Positions 11,364 to 20,874 are shown, numbered from the stretch's first letter. The stretch is 38,593 bases of DNA from Bacteroidaceae bacterium (GCA_902362595.1 CABIXF010000038.1:1-38593); one strand, 5' to 3'. Made by a program: numbers and translations. Notes: generated by a model not told the origin, from the sequence alone.

Positions 11364-11400
11364 AAAGAGGGATTTTCCGCGTGGAAGCTCCCTCTTTTTT
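11364..11400 (+). terminator. Terminator of the leucine operon
   Basis: A 9-bp outer stem (AAAGAGGGA 11364-11372 with TCCCTCTTT 11389-11397) encloses an inner TTCC/GGAA stem and ends in six T residues at 11395-11400. It lies between the convergent genes leuB and msrA and may also help end msrA transcription, though the T run on that side is short. Confidence 0.88.
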
Positions 11401-11403
11401 GTC

Positions 11404-11889
11404 TTAGAATTTTTTGACCCGGATGTGGCAATAGGGCTCTCCGCCGGTCTTGTCATAATAATGTTGGTGGTATTCTTCTGCGGGCCAGAAGGTGGTGGCA
11501 GGGGTAAGCCGGGTGTGTACCTCATAGCCTTTGTCTTTCAAAATCTGAATGACTTTTTCAGCCTGTTGCTTCTGTTCGTCGTTCAGATAGAAAATCTCAC
11601 TGCGGTATTGCGGGCCAATATCCGGGCCTTGTCCGTCGGTCTGTGCCGGATCGTGAATCTCAAAAAACAATTTGCATAAATCAGTATAAGTGGTCTGTGC
11701 GGCATCGTATTCCACAAGTACGGCTTCTGCATGTCCGGTGGTATGAGCTTTCACTTCCGGGTAAGTAGGGTTTTCCTTGTGTCCTCCTGTATATCCTACG
11801 GTGGTACGTATCACTCCTGCGGCACGTTCCATCTGGTGTTGTACGCCCCAAAAGCATCCGCAGGCAAAAATCGCTTTTTCGGTTTTCAT
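11404..11889 (-). CDS. msrA: Peptide methionine sulfoxide reductase A
   Basis: The 161-residue enzyme reduces the S-epimer of methionine sulfoxide in proteins. The signature CGCFWGVQ is at the N-terminus with catalytic Cys12, followed by VGYTGGHKENPTYPEV and the HDPAQTDGQGPDIGPQYRS block typical of the family. There is no signal peptide, so it is a cytoplasmic, MsrA-only form without a fused MsrB domain. It stands alone on the minus strand, convergent with leuB and divergent from the TPR gene. Confidence 0.96.
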   Translation of the reverse strand: MKTEKAIFACGCFWGVQHQMERAAGVIRTTVGYTGGHKENPTYPEVKAHTTGHAEAVLVEYDAAQTTYTDLCKLFFEIHDPAQTDGQGPDIGPQYRSEIFYLNDEQKQQAEKVIQILKDKGYEVHTRLTPATTFWPAEEYHQHYYDKTGGEPYCHIRVKKF

Positions 11890-11921
11890 AATTTTCTAGT
11901 TTTTATGTATAAATGATTGTT

Positions 11922-11929
11922 CAAACTTA
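11922..11929 (-). promoter_or_regulatory. Possible -7 element for msrA
   Basis: Read on the minus strand this is TAAGTTTG, fitting TAnnTTTG, about 33 bases before the msrA start. No matching TTTG is clear further upstream. Confidence 0.4.
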
Positions 11930-11951
11930 CAAAAAAATATTGTAATATCTC

Positions 11952-11979
11952 TTTGTTCGGTTTAGAAATGCTACCTTCG
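11952..11979 (+). promoter_or_regulatory. Possible promoter for the TPR gene
   Basis: TTTG at 11952-11955 and TACCTTCG at 11972-11979 resemble the Bacteroides promoter, but the spacer is only 16 bases and the -7 box has one mismatch. It is 23 bases before the start codon. Confidence 0.4.
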
Positions 11980-12001
11980 CATCAATTCAAAGAAATAAGG
12001 A

Positions 12002-12826
12002 ATGAAATATTTAGTTTTTATTTTGTGTAGTATATTCTCGTCTGTGTGTACTTTGCAGGCGCAGTCGTATAATGAAATAGTAGAGCTGGCAATGAATTGT
12101 GTGAAGAAGGACAGCTTGGTACAGGCTGAACAGCTTTTTCGGCAAGCATTGAAACTGGAACCAAACAATGCCCGGAATGCGTTGCTTTTTTCCAATCTGG
12201 GAACCGTTCAAAAGCGCTTGGGAAAGACGGATGAGGCCATTGAATCGTATACGTTAGCTTTGAATATAATTCCTTATTCAACTACGATGTTATTGAACCG
12301 GGCGGCTCTCTATCTGGAAAAAGGATTGACTCAAAAGGCTTATTTGGATTATTGTAATGTGGTTGATCTTTTACCGAAAAATTTGGAGGCACGTTTGTTT
12401 CGGGCATATATTTACATGCAGCGGCGGGAATATAAGGAGGCGCGGATTGATTATAATGTAGTGCTGGAACAGGATGTGAAAAACAAAACGGCCCGTATGG
12501 GGCTGGCCATGCTGGATGAAAAGGAGGGGCGCGTTCAATCGGCAATGGATGAAATGAATCGTTTGGTGTCGGATTACCCGAAAGACGTATCTGTACTCAA
12601 AATGCGTGCGAATATGGAATGGGAGCATGGGCAATTGGAAGCAGCTCTATTCGATTTGGAAGAGGTGTTGAAACTGGATTCTCAGGATGCGTCATCCTAT
12701 GTGATGAAAGGTGACATTTGTCTGGAATTAAAAAAGAAGTCAGAGGCTCGTGAGGCATACGAAAAAGCGATGACTTTGGGTGTCTCTCGTGTGGAATTGG
12801 CAGATAAATTGAAGCAGTGCAAATAA
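12002..12826 (+). CDS. Exported tetratricopeptide-repeat protein
   Basis: The 274-residue protein begins with a signal peptide of about 20 residues (MKYLVFILCSIFSSVCTLQA). The rest is a series of about six degenerate TPR units of 34 residues. Typical repeat signatures include ALKLEPNNARNALLFSNLG, KTDEAIESYTLALNI, LEARLFRAYIYMQRREYKEA and DASSYVMKGDICLELKK. Such proteins are protein-protein scaffolds, and this one should act in the periplasm. No catalytic domain is seen. It is followed by an independent promoter for the next gene, so a shared function is not implied. The partner cannot be guessed from the sequence. Confidence 0.85.
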   Translation: MKYLVFILCSIFSSVCTLQAQSYNEIVELAMNCVKKDSLVQAEQLFRQALKLEPNNARNALLFSNLGTVQKRLGKTDEAIESYTLALNIIPYSTTMLLNRAALYLEKGLTQKAYLDYCNVVDLLPKNLEARLFRAYIYMQRREYKEARIDYNVVLEQDVKNKTARMGLAMLDEKEGRVQSAMDEMNRLVSDYPKDVSVLKMRANMEWEHGQLEAALFDLEEVLKLDSQDASSYVMKGDICLELKKKSEAREAYEKAMTLGVSRVELADKLKQCK

Positions 12827-12849
12827 TTGTATAAAAACCTTCGTTATTG

Positions 12850-12883
12850 TTTGTACTTTTTTTAAAAGTTTTTACTATCTTTG
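12850..12883 (+). promoter_or_regulatory. Predicted promoter for the downstream membrane-anchored protein
   Basis: TTTG at 12850-12853 and TATCTTTG at 12876-12883 are separated by 22 bases, near the Bacteroides consensus. The ATG follows 17 bases after the -7 box, so the leader is very short. Confidence 0.6.
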
Positions 12884-12900
12884 CGTAAAATCGTATAACA

Positions 12901-14037
12901 ATGCAAATTCGTTCGGTCATAAAATTAGGAGTTGTACTTTCTGTGGTACTGTTTTGTATCGGGATTGCCTTCTATGGTTTTGCCCGTTTGAGTATGGCCG
13001 ACAAGGAAAACAGTGTAGATGTTTTTGAATTTGTTCCTGAAGATTGTGCTGGCATACTGGAGACGGATAATATTGATAATTTCATGCATGCGTTTTCTCA
13101 GATGGCTTATTCTTCTCAACTGGATACTCTTCACCGGGCAGGTTTGATTAATGATATATTGACAGACCTGAGCCAATATTCTTCTGAGGCTGCGCATGGC
13201 TTGTCGTATCAGATGAATTATGTGGTGATGAGTTTTCACCGTCCTTATACGGCAATGGATGTCGTTGCATATTTTCGGATGGGAAAAGAAGGAAAACGTC
13301 AGCTGATTGAGGCAGTAAAAGGTAAATATGGGGCTGATTTTGTTCCCAAAAAAGAGTCATATAGAGGTAAGAAAATAGAAATTTATCCAATTAGTTCTAC
13401 TAAATATCTTTCGGTATATACAACCGATGGCCTAGTGGTTGTCAGCTATCAGAAGAAGTTGATAGAACAGGTCATTGATGCCGTAAAAGACCAAAAGTCT
13501 TTGCGCGATGATTCGGTTTTTGCTGCGATTCATCAGCCTAAAGCAGCTAATTTTATTACGATTTATGGTCGAACATCTGCTATTCCTTTATTGTCGCGGG
13601 AAGATTGTCACAGCTGGAGTGAATATGACATCCATTTGAATAGTGAAGTCTTTTATTTGAGTGGGCAAATGTATGCATCTTCTTCTTGTATGGAGCGGAC
13701 ACTGGAAGGAATCCATGCATTGCCTGTTACGGAAGAATCGGACAGTTTGCTGGTTGTAGCAGGTACGGAGAAAGTTGATTCGTATATATCCCGTGTGGCG
13801 GCTTCTCCTTCTCACTCCTTATTTGACGAGTGCGTTTCCAACTTGTCACGTGAAGCTTGTTATATTATGGTAGCGGATATGGATAAGGTTTATATTTCTC
13901 CAGAAAAATATGCTTCCTATTTGCCACCGTTTATTATCCGTCATTCAGATTTATTCCGTCCTTTTATCTTGTCGGTACAGCTTACTGAGGTAGGCAATCG
14001 TCTCTCTCATATCTTTGTTTTTACTTATAAGGATTGA
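12901..14037 (+). CDS. Membrane-anchored protein of unknown function
   Basis: The 378-residue protein has one N-terminal membrane segment (about residues 9-28, LGVVLSVVLFCIGIAFYGFA) followed by a soluble domain expected outside the cytoplasmic membrane. The body opens with VFEFVPEDCAGILETDNI, a pattern seen in Bacteroidetes proteins resembling the DUF3352 group, where a short hydrophobic strand and 'pd.a...l.t.n' recur. That family link is from memory and weak. No catalytic motif, Cys pair or metal site is evident. It is convergent with the MFS gene, whose end lies 9 bases away. It has its own promoter. I cannot assign a function. Confidence 0.8.
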   Translation: MQIRSVIKLGVVLSVVLFCIGIAFYGFARLSMADKENSVDVFEFVPEDCAGILETDNIDNFMHAFSQMAYSSQLDTLHRAGLINDILTDLSQYSSEAAHGLSYQMNYVVMSFHRPYTAMDVVAYFRMGKEGKRQLIEAVKGKYGADFVPKKESYRGKKIEIYPISSTKYLSVYTTDGLVVVSYQKKLIEQVIDAVKDQKSLRDDSVFAAIHQPKAANFITIYGRTSAIPLLSREDCHSWSEYDIHLNSEVFYLSGQMYASSSCMERTLEGIHALPVTEESDSLLVVAGTEKVDSYISRVAASPSHSLFDECVSNLSREACYIMVADMDKVYISPEKYASYLPPFIIRHSDLFRPFILSVQLTEVGNRLSHIFVFTYKD

Positions 14038-14046
14038 TTTTAAATT

Positions 14047-15246
14047 TTATCTGAGCTTGTTTCTTTCAAAATGAGGACCTGCCTTAAAATGAAAATAAAG
14101 CAGGGAAACTACGGTCAATGAAGCTCCAAACAGGTAGGCCATTTTAAAAGTGGCTATTTCTGCGATGTATCCTCCGGTCAGCATTCCGATTCCCAAGCCG
14201 ACGTCCCATGAGGTCAGATAGGTACTGGTAGCGGTTCCTCGCTGGTTGTTTGGGGCAAGATTCACAAACAAGGTATTGTAAGCCGGGAACATGGTTCCGA
14301 ATCCGATGCCCAGCAGCAATGAAATCAGGAAGAAAATGATTGTTGTTATTCTCAGGCTCCATTCTACGAGCCATCCGCAGGCTGTCAAAGCGAAATAGCA
14401 GGCACTGACCAGGTATAATCCTGCGGCGATGACTTGGGTTACCAGTCCTTTGTCTACCAGTCTTCCACTAAACAATCGGCTGACAGCCATTCCTACCGCC
14501 ATAAGAGTGAAAAAGAATCCCGTTTCTGTAGTAATGCCAATTTCTTGTGCGTACATGGCCACGTAGTTGGTGGTCATTCCATAAGGAATGGAGAGCAGCA
14601 GCAGACTGAGACCGGCAGGAAGTCCTTTGAGTAAGATAAAACGGTCGAGTGAAATAGGAGCACGTTTCACGGGGGCTTTGTAGGGAGTGCGTACGATACA
14701 GGCAGCAATGAAGCCTAAGACGCACGAGCCGAGTGCATACGAAAAGATAGTGGTGTAGGAAGCCCCTCCACTATGCAGAAACAAGCCGAACATCGGCCCT
14801 ATAGACATAGCGATGTTGTTGGTCAGTCCGTAGTACCCCAATCCTTCTCCTCGTCGGGAAGAAGGCATGATGTCGATGACCAGGGTGTTGCCACCTACGG
14901 TCACCATTCCGAAGGAAAAACCGTGAACGACACGAAAAATGATAAACAAGGTCAATACGGTGGCAGTCATGTATCCGGCAAAAATCAGCGTAAAGATGAA
15001 GTAAGCCAGCAGGTATAAAGGTTTGCGGGCAAACGTGTCCAGAAAATAACCGGAAAACGGACGGATGCACAAGGAAGAAACCGTATAGCAGGAAAGGACG
15101 ATTCCGATAGTAGTGTGTGAGGTATGGAATACTTCCGACAGATAGAACGGAAGAATCGGCGTCAGTAGCCAGAATCCGAAATAGAGCAGAAAATTAGCTG
15201 CCAGGATGGCGCAGAAACTCGGCGTGACCAGTTTATCTTTTGGCAT
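14047..15246 (-). CDS. Major facilitator superfamily transporter
   Basis: The 399-residue protein has twelve predicted membrane segments in two halves. The MFS loop 2-3 motif is seen in variant form as RPFSGYFLDTFARKP, and the corresponding motif in the second half as RLFSGRLVDKG. It resembles drug or sugar efflux permeases of the AraJ/NarK-like type, but the substrate is not readable. The start MPKDKLVTPSF at 15246 is preferred over an ATG 14 codons upstream, because the upstream extension is polar and runs into the inverted repeat. It lies downstream of pheS on the same strand, separated by 134 bases holding a hairpin. Confidence 0.88.
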   Translation of the reverse strand: MPKDKLVTPSFCAILAANFLLYFGFWLLTPILPFYLSEVFHTSHTTIGIVLSCYTVSSLCIRPFSGYFLDTFARKPLYLLAYFIFTLIFAGYMTATVLTLFIIFRVVHGFSFGMVTVGGNTLVIDIMPSSRRGEGLGYYGLTNNIAMSIGPMFGLFLHSGGASYTTIFSYALGSCVLGFIAACIVRTPYKAPVKRAPISLDRFILLKGLPAGLSLLLLSIPYGMTTNYVAMYAQEIGITTETGFFFTLMAVGMAVSRLFSGRLVDKGLVTQVIAAGLYLVSACYFALTACGWLVEWSLRITTIIFFLISLLLGIGFGTMFPAYNTLFVNLAPNNQRGTATSTYLTSWDVGLGIGMLTGGYIAEIATFKMAYLFGASLTVVSLLYFHFKAGPHFERNKLR

Positions 15247-15282
15247 ATTCGGAGGAGAGTAATTATTAAGGTGTATATAGAT

Positions 15283-15350
15283 AAACACGGATTACACAGG
15301 ATGCAGTCAGAGAAATTCCCTTTCCACTTTTTCCGGTGTAATCCGTGTTT
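15283..15350. repeat. Long inverted repeat between pheS and the MFS gene
   Basis: Two perfect 15-base arms, AAACACGGATTACAC at 15283-15297 and GTGTAATCCGTGTTT at 15336-15350, enclose 38 bases. The motif ACGGATTACAC is of a kind I recall recurring between Bacteroides genes, so this may be a REP-like element. No T run follows on either strand apart from five T residues on the plus side, so it is not a standard terminator for pheS, but it could be a processing or attenuation hairpin ahead of the MFS gene. Confidence 0.75.
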
Positions 15351-15380
15351 TTATTATGATAGCGTATGGAAAATCAAGAA

Positions 15381-16400
15381 TCAGTTGGCTGATTCGAATT
15401 CTTCCAAGAAGCGTGTGTCGTTTTCGGAGAACATACGCAAGTCTTTTACTTTGTATTTCAGGTTCGTGATACGTTCCACTCCCATACCGAAAGCATAACC
15501 TGTGTACACTTTGCTGTCGATGCCGTTGGCTTCCAGCACTGCCGGGTCTACCATACCGCATCCAAGGATTTCTACCCATCCGGTATATTTACAGAACGGA
15601 CAGCCTTCGCCACCGCAGATGTCGCAGCTGATATCCATTTCTGCACTGGGTTCCGTAAACGGGAAGTACGACGGACGCAGGCGGATTTTCGTGTCCGGGC
15701 CGAACATTTCCTGTGCGAACTGCAGCAGCACCTGTTTCAGGTCGGTGAAAGAAACGTTCTTGTCTACGTACAGACCTTCTACTTGGTGGAAGAAGCAGTG
15801 AGCACGGTAGCTGATTGCCTCATTACGGTACACACGTCCCGGGCAGATTACGCGGATAGGCGGTTGTGACACTTCCATTACGCGGCTCTGTACGGATGAA
15901 GTGTGCGTACGGAGGATGATGTCAGGATGGGTTTCGATGAAGAAAGTATCCTGCATGTCGCGTGCCGGATGGTCTTCAGGGAAGTTCATGGAAGAGAACA
16001 CATGCCAGTCGTCTTCAACTTCCGGACCGTCGGCGATGGTAAAGCCCATACGGCCGAAGATATCGATAATTTCGTTGCGTACAATTGTCAGCGGATGGCG
16101 TGTACCGAGTTTGATAGGGTAGGCTGTACGGGTCAAATCCAGTTCGGCAGCACTGTTGTCCTGATTCTCGAATGTTTCTTTCAAAGCAGCAATGCGTTCT
16201 TGTGCAAGATTTTTCAACTCGTTCAATTTCATACCTACTTCTTTTTTCTGTTCTGCAGGTACGTTACGGAAGTCAGCCATCAGTGCATTGATGGCACCTT
16301 TTTTGCTCAGGTATTTGATGCGTAAAGCTTCCAGCTCTTCTGGATTCTGTGCTGTGAGTCCTTTTACTTCCTGAAGCAACTGTTCTATTTTTGCTAACAT
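15381..16400 (-). CDS. pheS: Phenylalanyl-tRNA synthetase, alpha subunit
   Basis: The 339-residue catalytic subunit charges tRNA-Phe together with PheT, which is not in this window. The N-terminal coiled coil (about residues 1-85) binds tRNA. The class II core shows HPLTIVRNEIIDIFGRMGF, the motif 2 region VYRNEAISYRAHCFFHQVEGL, and motif 3 GMGVERITNLKY. FPFTEPSAEMDISCDICGGEGCPFC contains an extra Cys pair set typical of many Bacteroidetes PheS proteins (only part quoted elsewhere). Length is normal. It has its own promoter on the minus strand and is divergent from the DUF4348 gene. Confidence 0.97.
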   Translation of the reverse strand: MLAKIEQLLQEVKGLTAQNPEELEALRIKYLSKKGAINALMADFRNVPAEQKKEVGMKLNELKNLAQERIAALKETFENQDNSAAELDLTRTAYPIKLGTRHPLTIVRNEIIDIFGRMGFTIADGPEVEDDWHVFSSMNFPEDHPARDMQDTFFIETHPDIILRTHTSSVQSRVMEVSQPPIRVICPGRVYRNEAISYRAHCFFHQVEGLYVDKNVSFTDLKQVLLQFAQEMFGPDTKIRLRPSYFPFTEPSAEMDISCDICGGEGCPFCKYTGWVEILGCGMVDPAVLEANGIDSKVYTGYAFGMGVERITNLKYKVKDLRMFSENDTRFLEEFESAN

Positions 16401-16425
16401 ATCTCTTCTTTAATTATTTTGTTTG

Positions 16426-16433
16426 CAAAGGTA
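16426..16433 (-). promoter_or_regulatory. Predicted -7 element for pheS
   Basis: Minus-strand TACCTTTG matches TAnnTTTG and lies 26 bases before the pheS start. No exact TTTG is at the -33 position. No leader peptide or T-box is visible in the short leader. Confidence 0.6.
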
Positions 16434-16515
16434 AGGATTTAAACTGAAAAATTCTGTTTTTCATTCAATAAAAAAGAAAACTCTTGTTTCATAGATAATG
16501 AAAAGAAAAAAAAGG

Positions 16516-16523
16516 TAATTTTG
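16516..16523 (+). promoter_or_regulatory. Predicted -7 element for the DUF4348-murB operon
   Basis: TAATTTTG fits TAnnTTTG and stands 22 bases before the start codon at 16546. The -33 region is weak. Confidence 0.5.
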
Positions 16524-16545
16524 CGGCGATATTTGAGGAAACCAA

Positions 16546-17403
16546 ATGAAAAGACTAATCATTGGATGCTGTTTGCTGATGCTGATGGCATCGTGCGGTG
16601 GTGGAAAGAAAAAGGCAGATCCTTTCGCCGCATTGACTGAACAAATTGATTCTATAAAAGTACATCCGGATTCCATTCAGGACTCAACCGTGGTAGTAGA
16701 GGAACAGGTTCCTGCAGCAGCAGATGAAAGTTTTGCCGATTTCTTTTATAATTTCGCTTCCGATGAGGCGTTTCAGCGGACGCGTGTGGTGTTTCCATTT
16801 TCTTTGTATAAAGGGAAACAAGTGACACGTATTCAGAAGGCAGACTGGAAGTTTGATCCCTTGTTCAGTCGGGAGCCGGCCTATACCGTCCTTTTCGATA
16901 AAGAAGAAGATATGGAAATCGAAAAGGATACCAGTCTGCATAGTGTGCAAGTCGACTGGATTTTTCTGACAGACCGAAGAATCAAGCGTTATTATTTTCA
17001 GCGGAAAAAAGATTCCTGGTTTTTGGAGGCCATCAATGTGGAAAAATTGCCGAACGAAGAAGATGGAAAGGAAGATTTCTATGCTTTCTATGAGCGGTTT
17101 TCACGGGATTCCTTGTTTCAGCAAGAACGTTTGCACGATCCGTTGAAGTTTGTGACAGCTGATCCGGAGGATGAGTTTCAGATACTTGAAACAACTTTGG
17201 AGCAGGGGCAATGGTTTGCTTTCCGTCCACCGATGATGAAGGGACGCATGACCAATGTGCATTACGGTCAGCCCGAGAATATACATTCAGACTATAAAGT
17301 CGTGGAATTTAAAGGATTTGGCAACGGTTTCAGTAATACCCTGTATTTTGAACGCTACGGAGGGGTATGGAAACTGATGCGATTTGAAGATTTGAGCGAT
17401 TGA
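16546..17403 (+). CDS. DUF4348 family lipoprotein
   Basis: The 285-residue protein starts with a lipoprotein signal ([20 protein letters not shown], acylated Cys at about residue 17) followed by a charged linker. The body (about residues 60-285) matches my recollection of the Bacteroidetes family DUF4348, with [22 protein letters not shown] and [18 protein letters not shown] as characteristic segments. The fold is probably a pair of related beta domains, judging by two similar 'F..F..F..D..FQ..R' stretches near residues 65-75 and 178-192. It should sit on the membrane facing the periplasm. It is 4 bases upstream of murB and probably in the same operon, which hints at, but does not show, an envelope role. 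Confidence 0.85.
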   Translation: MKRLIIGCCLLMLMASCGGGKKKADPFAALTEQIDSIKVHPDSIQDSTVVVEEQVPAAADESFADFFYNFASDEAFQRTRVVFPFSLYKGKQVTRIQKADWKFDPLFSREPAYTVLFDKEEDMEIEKDTSLHSVQVDWIFLTDRRIKRYYFQRKKDSWFLEAINVEKLPNEEDGKEDFYAFYERFSRDSLFQQERLHDPLKFVTADPEDEFQILETTLEQGQWFAFRPPMMKGRMTNVHYGQPENIHSDYKVVEFKGFGNGFSNTLYFERYGGVWKLMRFEDLSD

Positions 17404-17407
17404 CGAT

Positions 17408-18433
17408 ATGAAGGACTTTACAAATTATTCATTGCTTCCTTATAATACGTTCGGAATGGATGTAAAGGCGGCTCGTTTCGTGGAATATGAATCAGTGGAT
17501 GAACTGCAGTGTTTCTTGAACGGACGGCAGGAGAAGGATGCGCCTCTTTTGCACGTAGGAAGAGGAAGCAATCTGCTGTTTGTGTCCGATTATTCGGGAA
17601 CTGTGTTGCATTCCGGCATTAAAGGCATGCAAGTGGTGCAGGAAACAGAGGATTTTGTGGACCTGCGTGTCGGAGCCGGTGAAGTGTGGGATGACCTGGT
17701 GGATTATACCGTACAGAAAGGATGGTATGGAGCAGAGAATCTTTCCTTGATACCCGGTGAGGTAGGTGCGTCTGCGGTGCAGAACATCGGGGCCTATGGG
17801 GTAGAAGCGAAAGATTTGATTGTGGCTGTCGAGACGGTTTCTGTCGCTACCGGCGAACTACGGGTGTTTACGAACGAAGAATGCCGTTATGCGTATCGTG
17901 AAAGCATCTTCAAGCAGGAACTGAAAGGAAAATATATCGTCACTTATGTTACTTATCGCCTGAAAAAACATCCGGTGTATCATTTGGATTATGGGAACAT
18001 CCGTTCCGAATTGGAAAAAGAGGGCGGGATACTTTCTTTGGCTGTTCTCCGACGAATCATCATACGTATCCGGGAGGCCAAGCTTCCCGACCCGGAAAAA
18101 ATCGGGAATGCCGGTAGCTTCTTTATGAATCCCATTGTGTCGGTGGAACAGTTCGAAGCCTTGTGTAAAGTCTATCCGGATATGCCTCACTACAAAGTGG
18201 ATGAAAACCGGGTGAAAATTCCTGCCGGATGGATGATTGACCGTTGCGGCTGGAAGGGGAAACACTTGGGCCGGGCGGGAGTGCACGACAAACAGGCGTT
18301 GGTGCTGGTGAATCTGGGTGGGGCCACCGGAGAAGAGGTGGTCCGGCTGGCAGAAGCGATAGTCCGTTCGGTGAAAGAGAAATTTGGTATTACCATTTGT
18401 CCGGAAGTTAATTTTATTGGAGAAAAGCAATGA
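17408..18433 (+). CDS. murB: UDP-N-acetylenolpyruvoylglucosamine reductase
   Basis: The 341-residue FAD enzyme reduces UDP-GlcNAc-enolpyruvate to UDP-MurNAc with NADPH, the second step of peptidoglycan precursor synthesis. The FAD-binding motifs [10 protein letters not shown] and [19 protein letters not shown] are present. [10 protein letters not shown] marks the type I MurB form (E. coli-like), and [10 protein letters not shown] contains the catalytic Ser237. CPEVNFIG ends the protein. It begins 4 bases after the DUF4348 stop and its stop overlaps the next start (ATGA). Length matches type I MurB. Confidence 0.97.
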   Translation: MKDFTNYSLLPYNTFGMDVKAARFVEYESVDELQCFLNGRQEKDAPLLHVGRGSNLLFVSDYSGTVLHSGIKGMQVVQETEDFVDLRVGAGEVWDDLVDYTVQKGWYGAENLSLIPGEVGASAVQNIGAYGVEAKDLIVAVETVSVATGELRVFTNEECRYAYRESIFKQELKGKYIVTYVTYRLKKHPVYHLDYGNIRSELEKEGGILSLAVLRRIIIRIREAKLPDPEKIGNAGSFFMNPIVSVEQFEALCKVYPDMPHYKVDENRVKIPAGWMIDRCGWKGKHLGRAGVHDKQALVLVNLGGATGEEVVRLAEAIVRSVKEKFGITICPEVNFIGEKQ

Positions 18434-19227
18434 AGGTCACAATATTAGGTAGTGGCACCTCGACAGGTGTACCACAGGTGGGATGTACGTGTGAGGTGTG
18501 TACAAGCAGGGATCCGCATGACAACCGGTTGCGTTGTTCGGGACTGGTTGAGGTAAACGGGGTACGTATCCTGATTGATTGTGGCCCGGATTTCCGGGAG
18601 CAGATGATCCGCTTGAACGATTACCACCCGATTGACGGAGTATTGATTACACACGAGCATTATGACCATGTGGGCGGACTGGATGACTTGCGGCCTTTCT
18701 GCCGTTTCCGGGACATACCGGTGTATGCCGAGGAATATACAGCCACACGCCTGAAAAACCGGATGCCCTACTGTTTTGCCGAGAATCTTTATCCGGGTGT
18801 ACCGCACATCCCTTTGCACTACATAGAAGAAGGGGTACCTTTCACTGTATCCAGCCTGGAAGGGAATGAAGTGGAAGTCATGCCTTTCCGCGTGATGCAT
18901 GGGCAACTTCCCATCATGGGATTCCGTATCGGTCCGATGGCCTGGATTACCGACATGTCGAGAATGCCGGAAGAAAGCTATGACTGCCTGAAAGACCTGA
19001 AGCTTCTGGTGATGAATGCCTTGCGAATTGAGCCTCATTGGACACACCAGTCTTTATCCGAGGCACTGGAACAGACGCAGCGCATCCATGCCGAAAAAAC
19101 TTATTTCATTCACATGAGTCATCAGATTGGGTTGCATGCGAAAGTGCAGGCACAATTGCCGGAAAACGCCTGTCTGACCTACGACGGACTTCAGCTTGAG
19201 GTGGATGAGAGCGGCAAGATGAAGTGA
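18430..19227 (+). CDS. Metallo-beta-lactamase fold hydrolase, PhnP-like
   Basis: The 265-residue protein opens with [22 protein letters not shown], typical of PhnP-like phosphodiesterases, which carry an extra N-terminal Cys-rich zinc site (CTCEVCTS here). The core metal motif is [17 protein letters not shown], and further ligands are likely at [10 protein letters not shown] and [18 protein letters not shown] near the end supplies the last histidines. Members hydrolyse cyclic phosphodiesters or related metabolites, but there is no phn cluster here, so the substrate is unknown. It overlaps murB by 4 bases and is translationally coupled. The pair is probably an operon of convenience rather than a pathway. 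Confidence 0.9.
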   Translation: MKVTILGSGTSTGVPQVGCTCEVCTSRDPHDNRLRCSGLVEVNGVRILIDCGPDFREQMIRLNDYHPIDGVLITHEHYDHVGGLDDLRPFCRFRDIPVYAEEYTATRLKNRMPYCFAENLYPGVPHIPLHYIEEGVPFTVSSLEGNEVEVMPFRVMHGQLPIMGFRIGPMAWITDMSRMPEESYDCLKDLKLLVMNALRIEPHWTHQSLSEALEQTQRIHAEKTYFIHMSHQIGLHAKVQAQLPENACLTYDGLQLEVDESGKMK

Positions 19228-19277
19228 CTCATAAGATAAATTAATATACCTATGGTGCTTTTTTGTTGATAAATCTG

Positions 19278-19285
19278 TATCTTTG
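19278..19285 (+). promoter_or_regulatory. Predicted -7 element for glyS
   Basis: TATCTTTG matches TAnnTTTG 51 bases before the glyS start. The only nearby TTTG (19262-19265) is too close (12 bases) for a standard -33 box. No T-box structure is visible in the short leader. Confidence 0.55.
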
Positions 19286-19335
19286 TGCCCTATTAAGTAG
19301 ACATTTAAGTAGAAAAAATCAAAATAATAGGAAAA

Positions 19336-20874
19336 ATGGCACAAGAAGACGTTTTCAAGAAACTTGTTTCACACTGTAAAGAATATGGTTTTGTATTCCC
19401 GTCAAGTGAAATTTATGATGGACTGGGCGCCGTATACGATTACGGTCAGAACGGTGTGGAACTGAAAAACAATATCAAACAGTACTGGTGGCAGAGCATG
19501 GTGTTGCTGCATGAGAACATCGTAGGTATCGATTCTGCAATTTTCATGCATCCTACCATTTGGAAGGCTTCCGGACACGTGGACGCTTTTAATGACCCGT
19601 TAATTGACAACCGTGATTCCAAGAAGCGCTACCGTGCCGATGTTTTGATTGAAGATCAGATTGCCAAATACGACGAAAAGATAAACAAGGAAGTAGCCAA
19701 GGCTGCCAAGAAATACGGGGATGCTTTCAATGAAGCTGAATTCCGCAGCACCAATCCGCGTGTGCTGGAACACCAGGCCAAACGCGATGCGTTGCACGAA
19801 CGTTATTCCAAGGCAATGAATGCCAACGACCTGGCAGAACTTCGTCAGATTATTTTGGATGAAGAGATTGTATGTCCGATTTCAGGTACAAAGAACTGGA
19901 CAGAAGTGCGTCAGTTCAACCTGATGTTTACCACCGAAATGGGTTCTACTGCCGACGGTGCCATGAAGGTTTATCTTCGTCCGGAAACCGCTCAGGGTAT
20001 TTTCGTGAACTACTTGAACGTACAGAAGACAGGACGTATGAAGATTCCGTTCGGTATCGCTCAGATTGGTAAGGCTTTCCGTAACGAAATCGTGGCCCGT
20101 CAGTTCATTTTCCGTATGCGTGAGTTCGAACAGATGGAAATGCAGTTCTTTGTAAAACCGGGAACCGAACTCGAATGGTTCAAGAAATGGAAAGAGACTC
20201 GTTTGAAATGGCATAAGGCACTGGGCTTTGGCGATGACCACTATCGTTTCCACGACCACGAAAAGCTGGCTCACTATGCCAATGCAGCAACCGATATCGA
20301 GTTCCTGATGCCGTTCGGTTTCAAGGAAGTGGAAGGTATCCATTCTCGTACCAATTTCGACTTGAGCCAGCACGAAAAATTCTCTGGCAAGAGCATCAAG
20401 TATTTCGATCCGGAAATCAACGAAAGCTATACTCCGTATGTCATCGAAACTTCTATCGGTGTGGACCGTATGTTCCTGAGCGTGATGAGTGCCGCTTATC
20501 ACGAAGAAAAGCTGGAAAACGGCGAAACACGTGTGGTATTGAAGTTGCCTGCTGCTTTGGCACCGGTGAAACTGGCTGTCATGCCGTTGGTCAAGAAAGA
20601 CGGTCTGCCTGAAAAGGCCCGCGAAATTATCGATGACCTGAAATTCCATTTCAACTGCCAGTACGATGAAAAAGATTCTATCGGAAAGCGTTACCGTCGT
20701 CAGGATGCCATCGGTACTCCGTATTGTGTGACTGTCGATCATCAGACATTGGAAGACAACTGCGTAACCTTGCGTAACCGTGACACCATGGAACAGGAAC
20801 GTGTGGCGATTGCAGATTTGAATAATATCATTGCAGATAAAGTCAGCATTACCAGTTTGCTGAAGGCCCTGTAA
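19336..20874 (+). CDS. glyS: Glycyl-tRNA synthetase, homodimeric type
   Basis: The 512-residue enzyme is the single-chain alpha2 GlyRS (as in Thermus and eukaryotes), not the alpha2-beta2 form of E. coli. Evidence: the opening KKLVSHCKEYGFVFPSSEIYDGLGAVYDYG block (partly quoted), motif 1 near FMHPTIWKASGHVDAF, motif 2 FRNEIVARQFIFRMREFEQME, motif 3 IETSIGVDRMFLSV, and a C-terminal anticodon-binding domain from about residue 400 (APVKLAVMPLVKK). Length is normal for the family. An FKBP lipoprotein follows after 18 bases and may be co-transcribed. Confidence 0.97.
   Translation: MAQEDVFKKLVSHCKEYGFVFPSSEIYDGLGAVYDYGQNGVELKNNIKQYWWQSMVLLHENIVGIDSAIFMHPTIWKASGHVDAFNDPLIDNRDSKKRYRADVLIEDQIAKYDEKINKEVAKAAKKYGDAFNEAEFRSTNPRVLEHQAKRDALHERYSKAMNANDLAELRQIILDEEIVCPISGTKNWTEVRQFNLMFTTEMGSTADGAMKVYLRPETAQGIFVNYLNVQKTGRMKIPFGIAQIGKAFRNEIVARQFIFRMREFEQMEMQFFVKPGTELEWFKKWKETRLKWHKALGFGDDHYRFHDHEKLAHYANAATDIEFLMPFGFKEVEGIHSRTNFDLSQHEKFSGKSIKYFDPEINESYTPYVIETSIGVDRMFLSVMSAAYHEEKLENGETRVVLKLPAALAPVKLAVMPLVKKDGLPEKAREIIDDLKFHFNCQYDEKDSIGKRYRRQDAIGTPYCVTVDHQTLEDNCVTLRNRDTMEQERVAIADLNNIIADKVSITSLLKAL

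Noticed and set aside
16401..16425. Phe leader peptide or T-box ahead of pheS
   Set aside because: The leader is too short and shows no Phe-rich ORF or T-box sequence.
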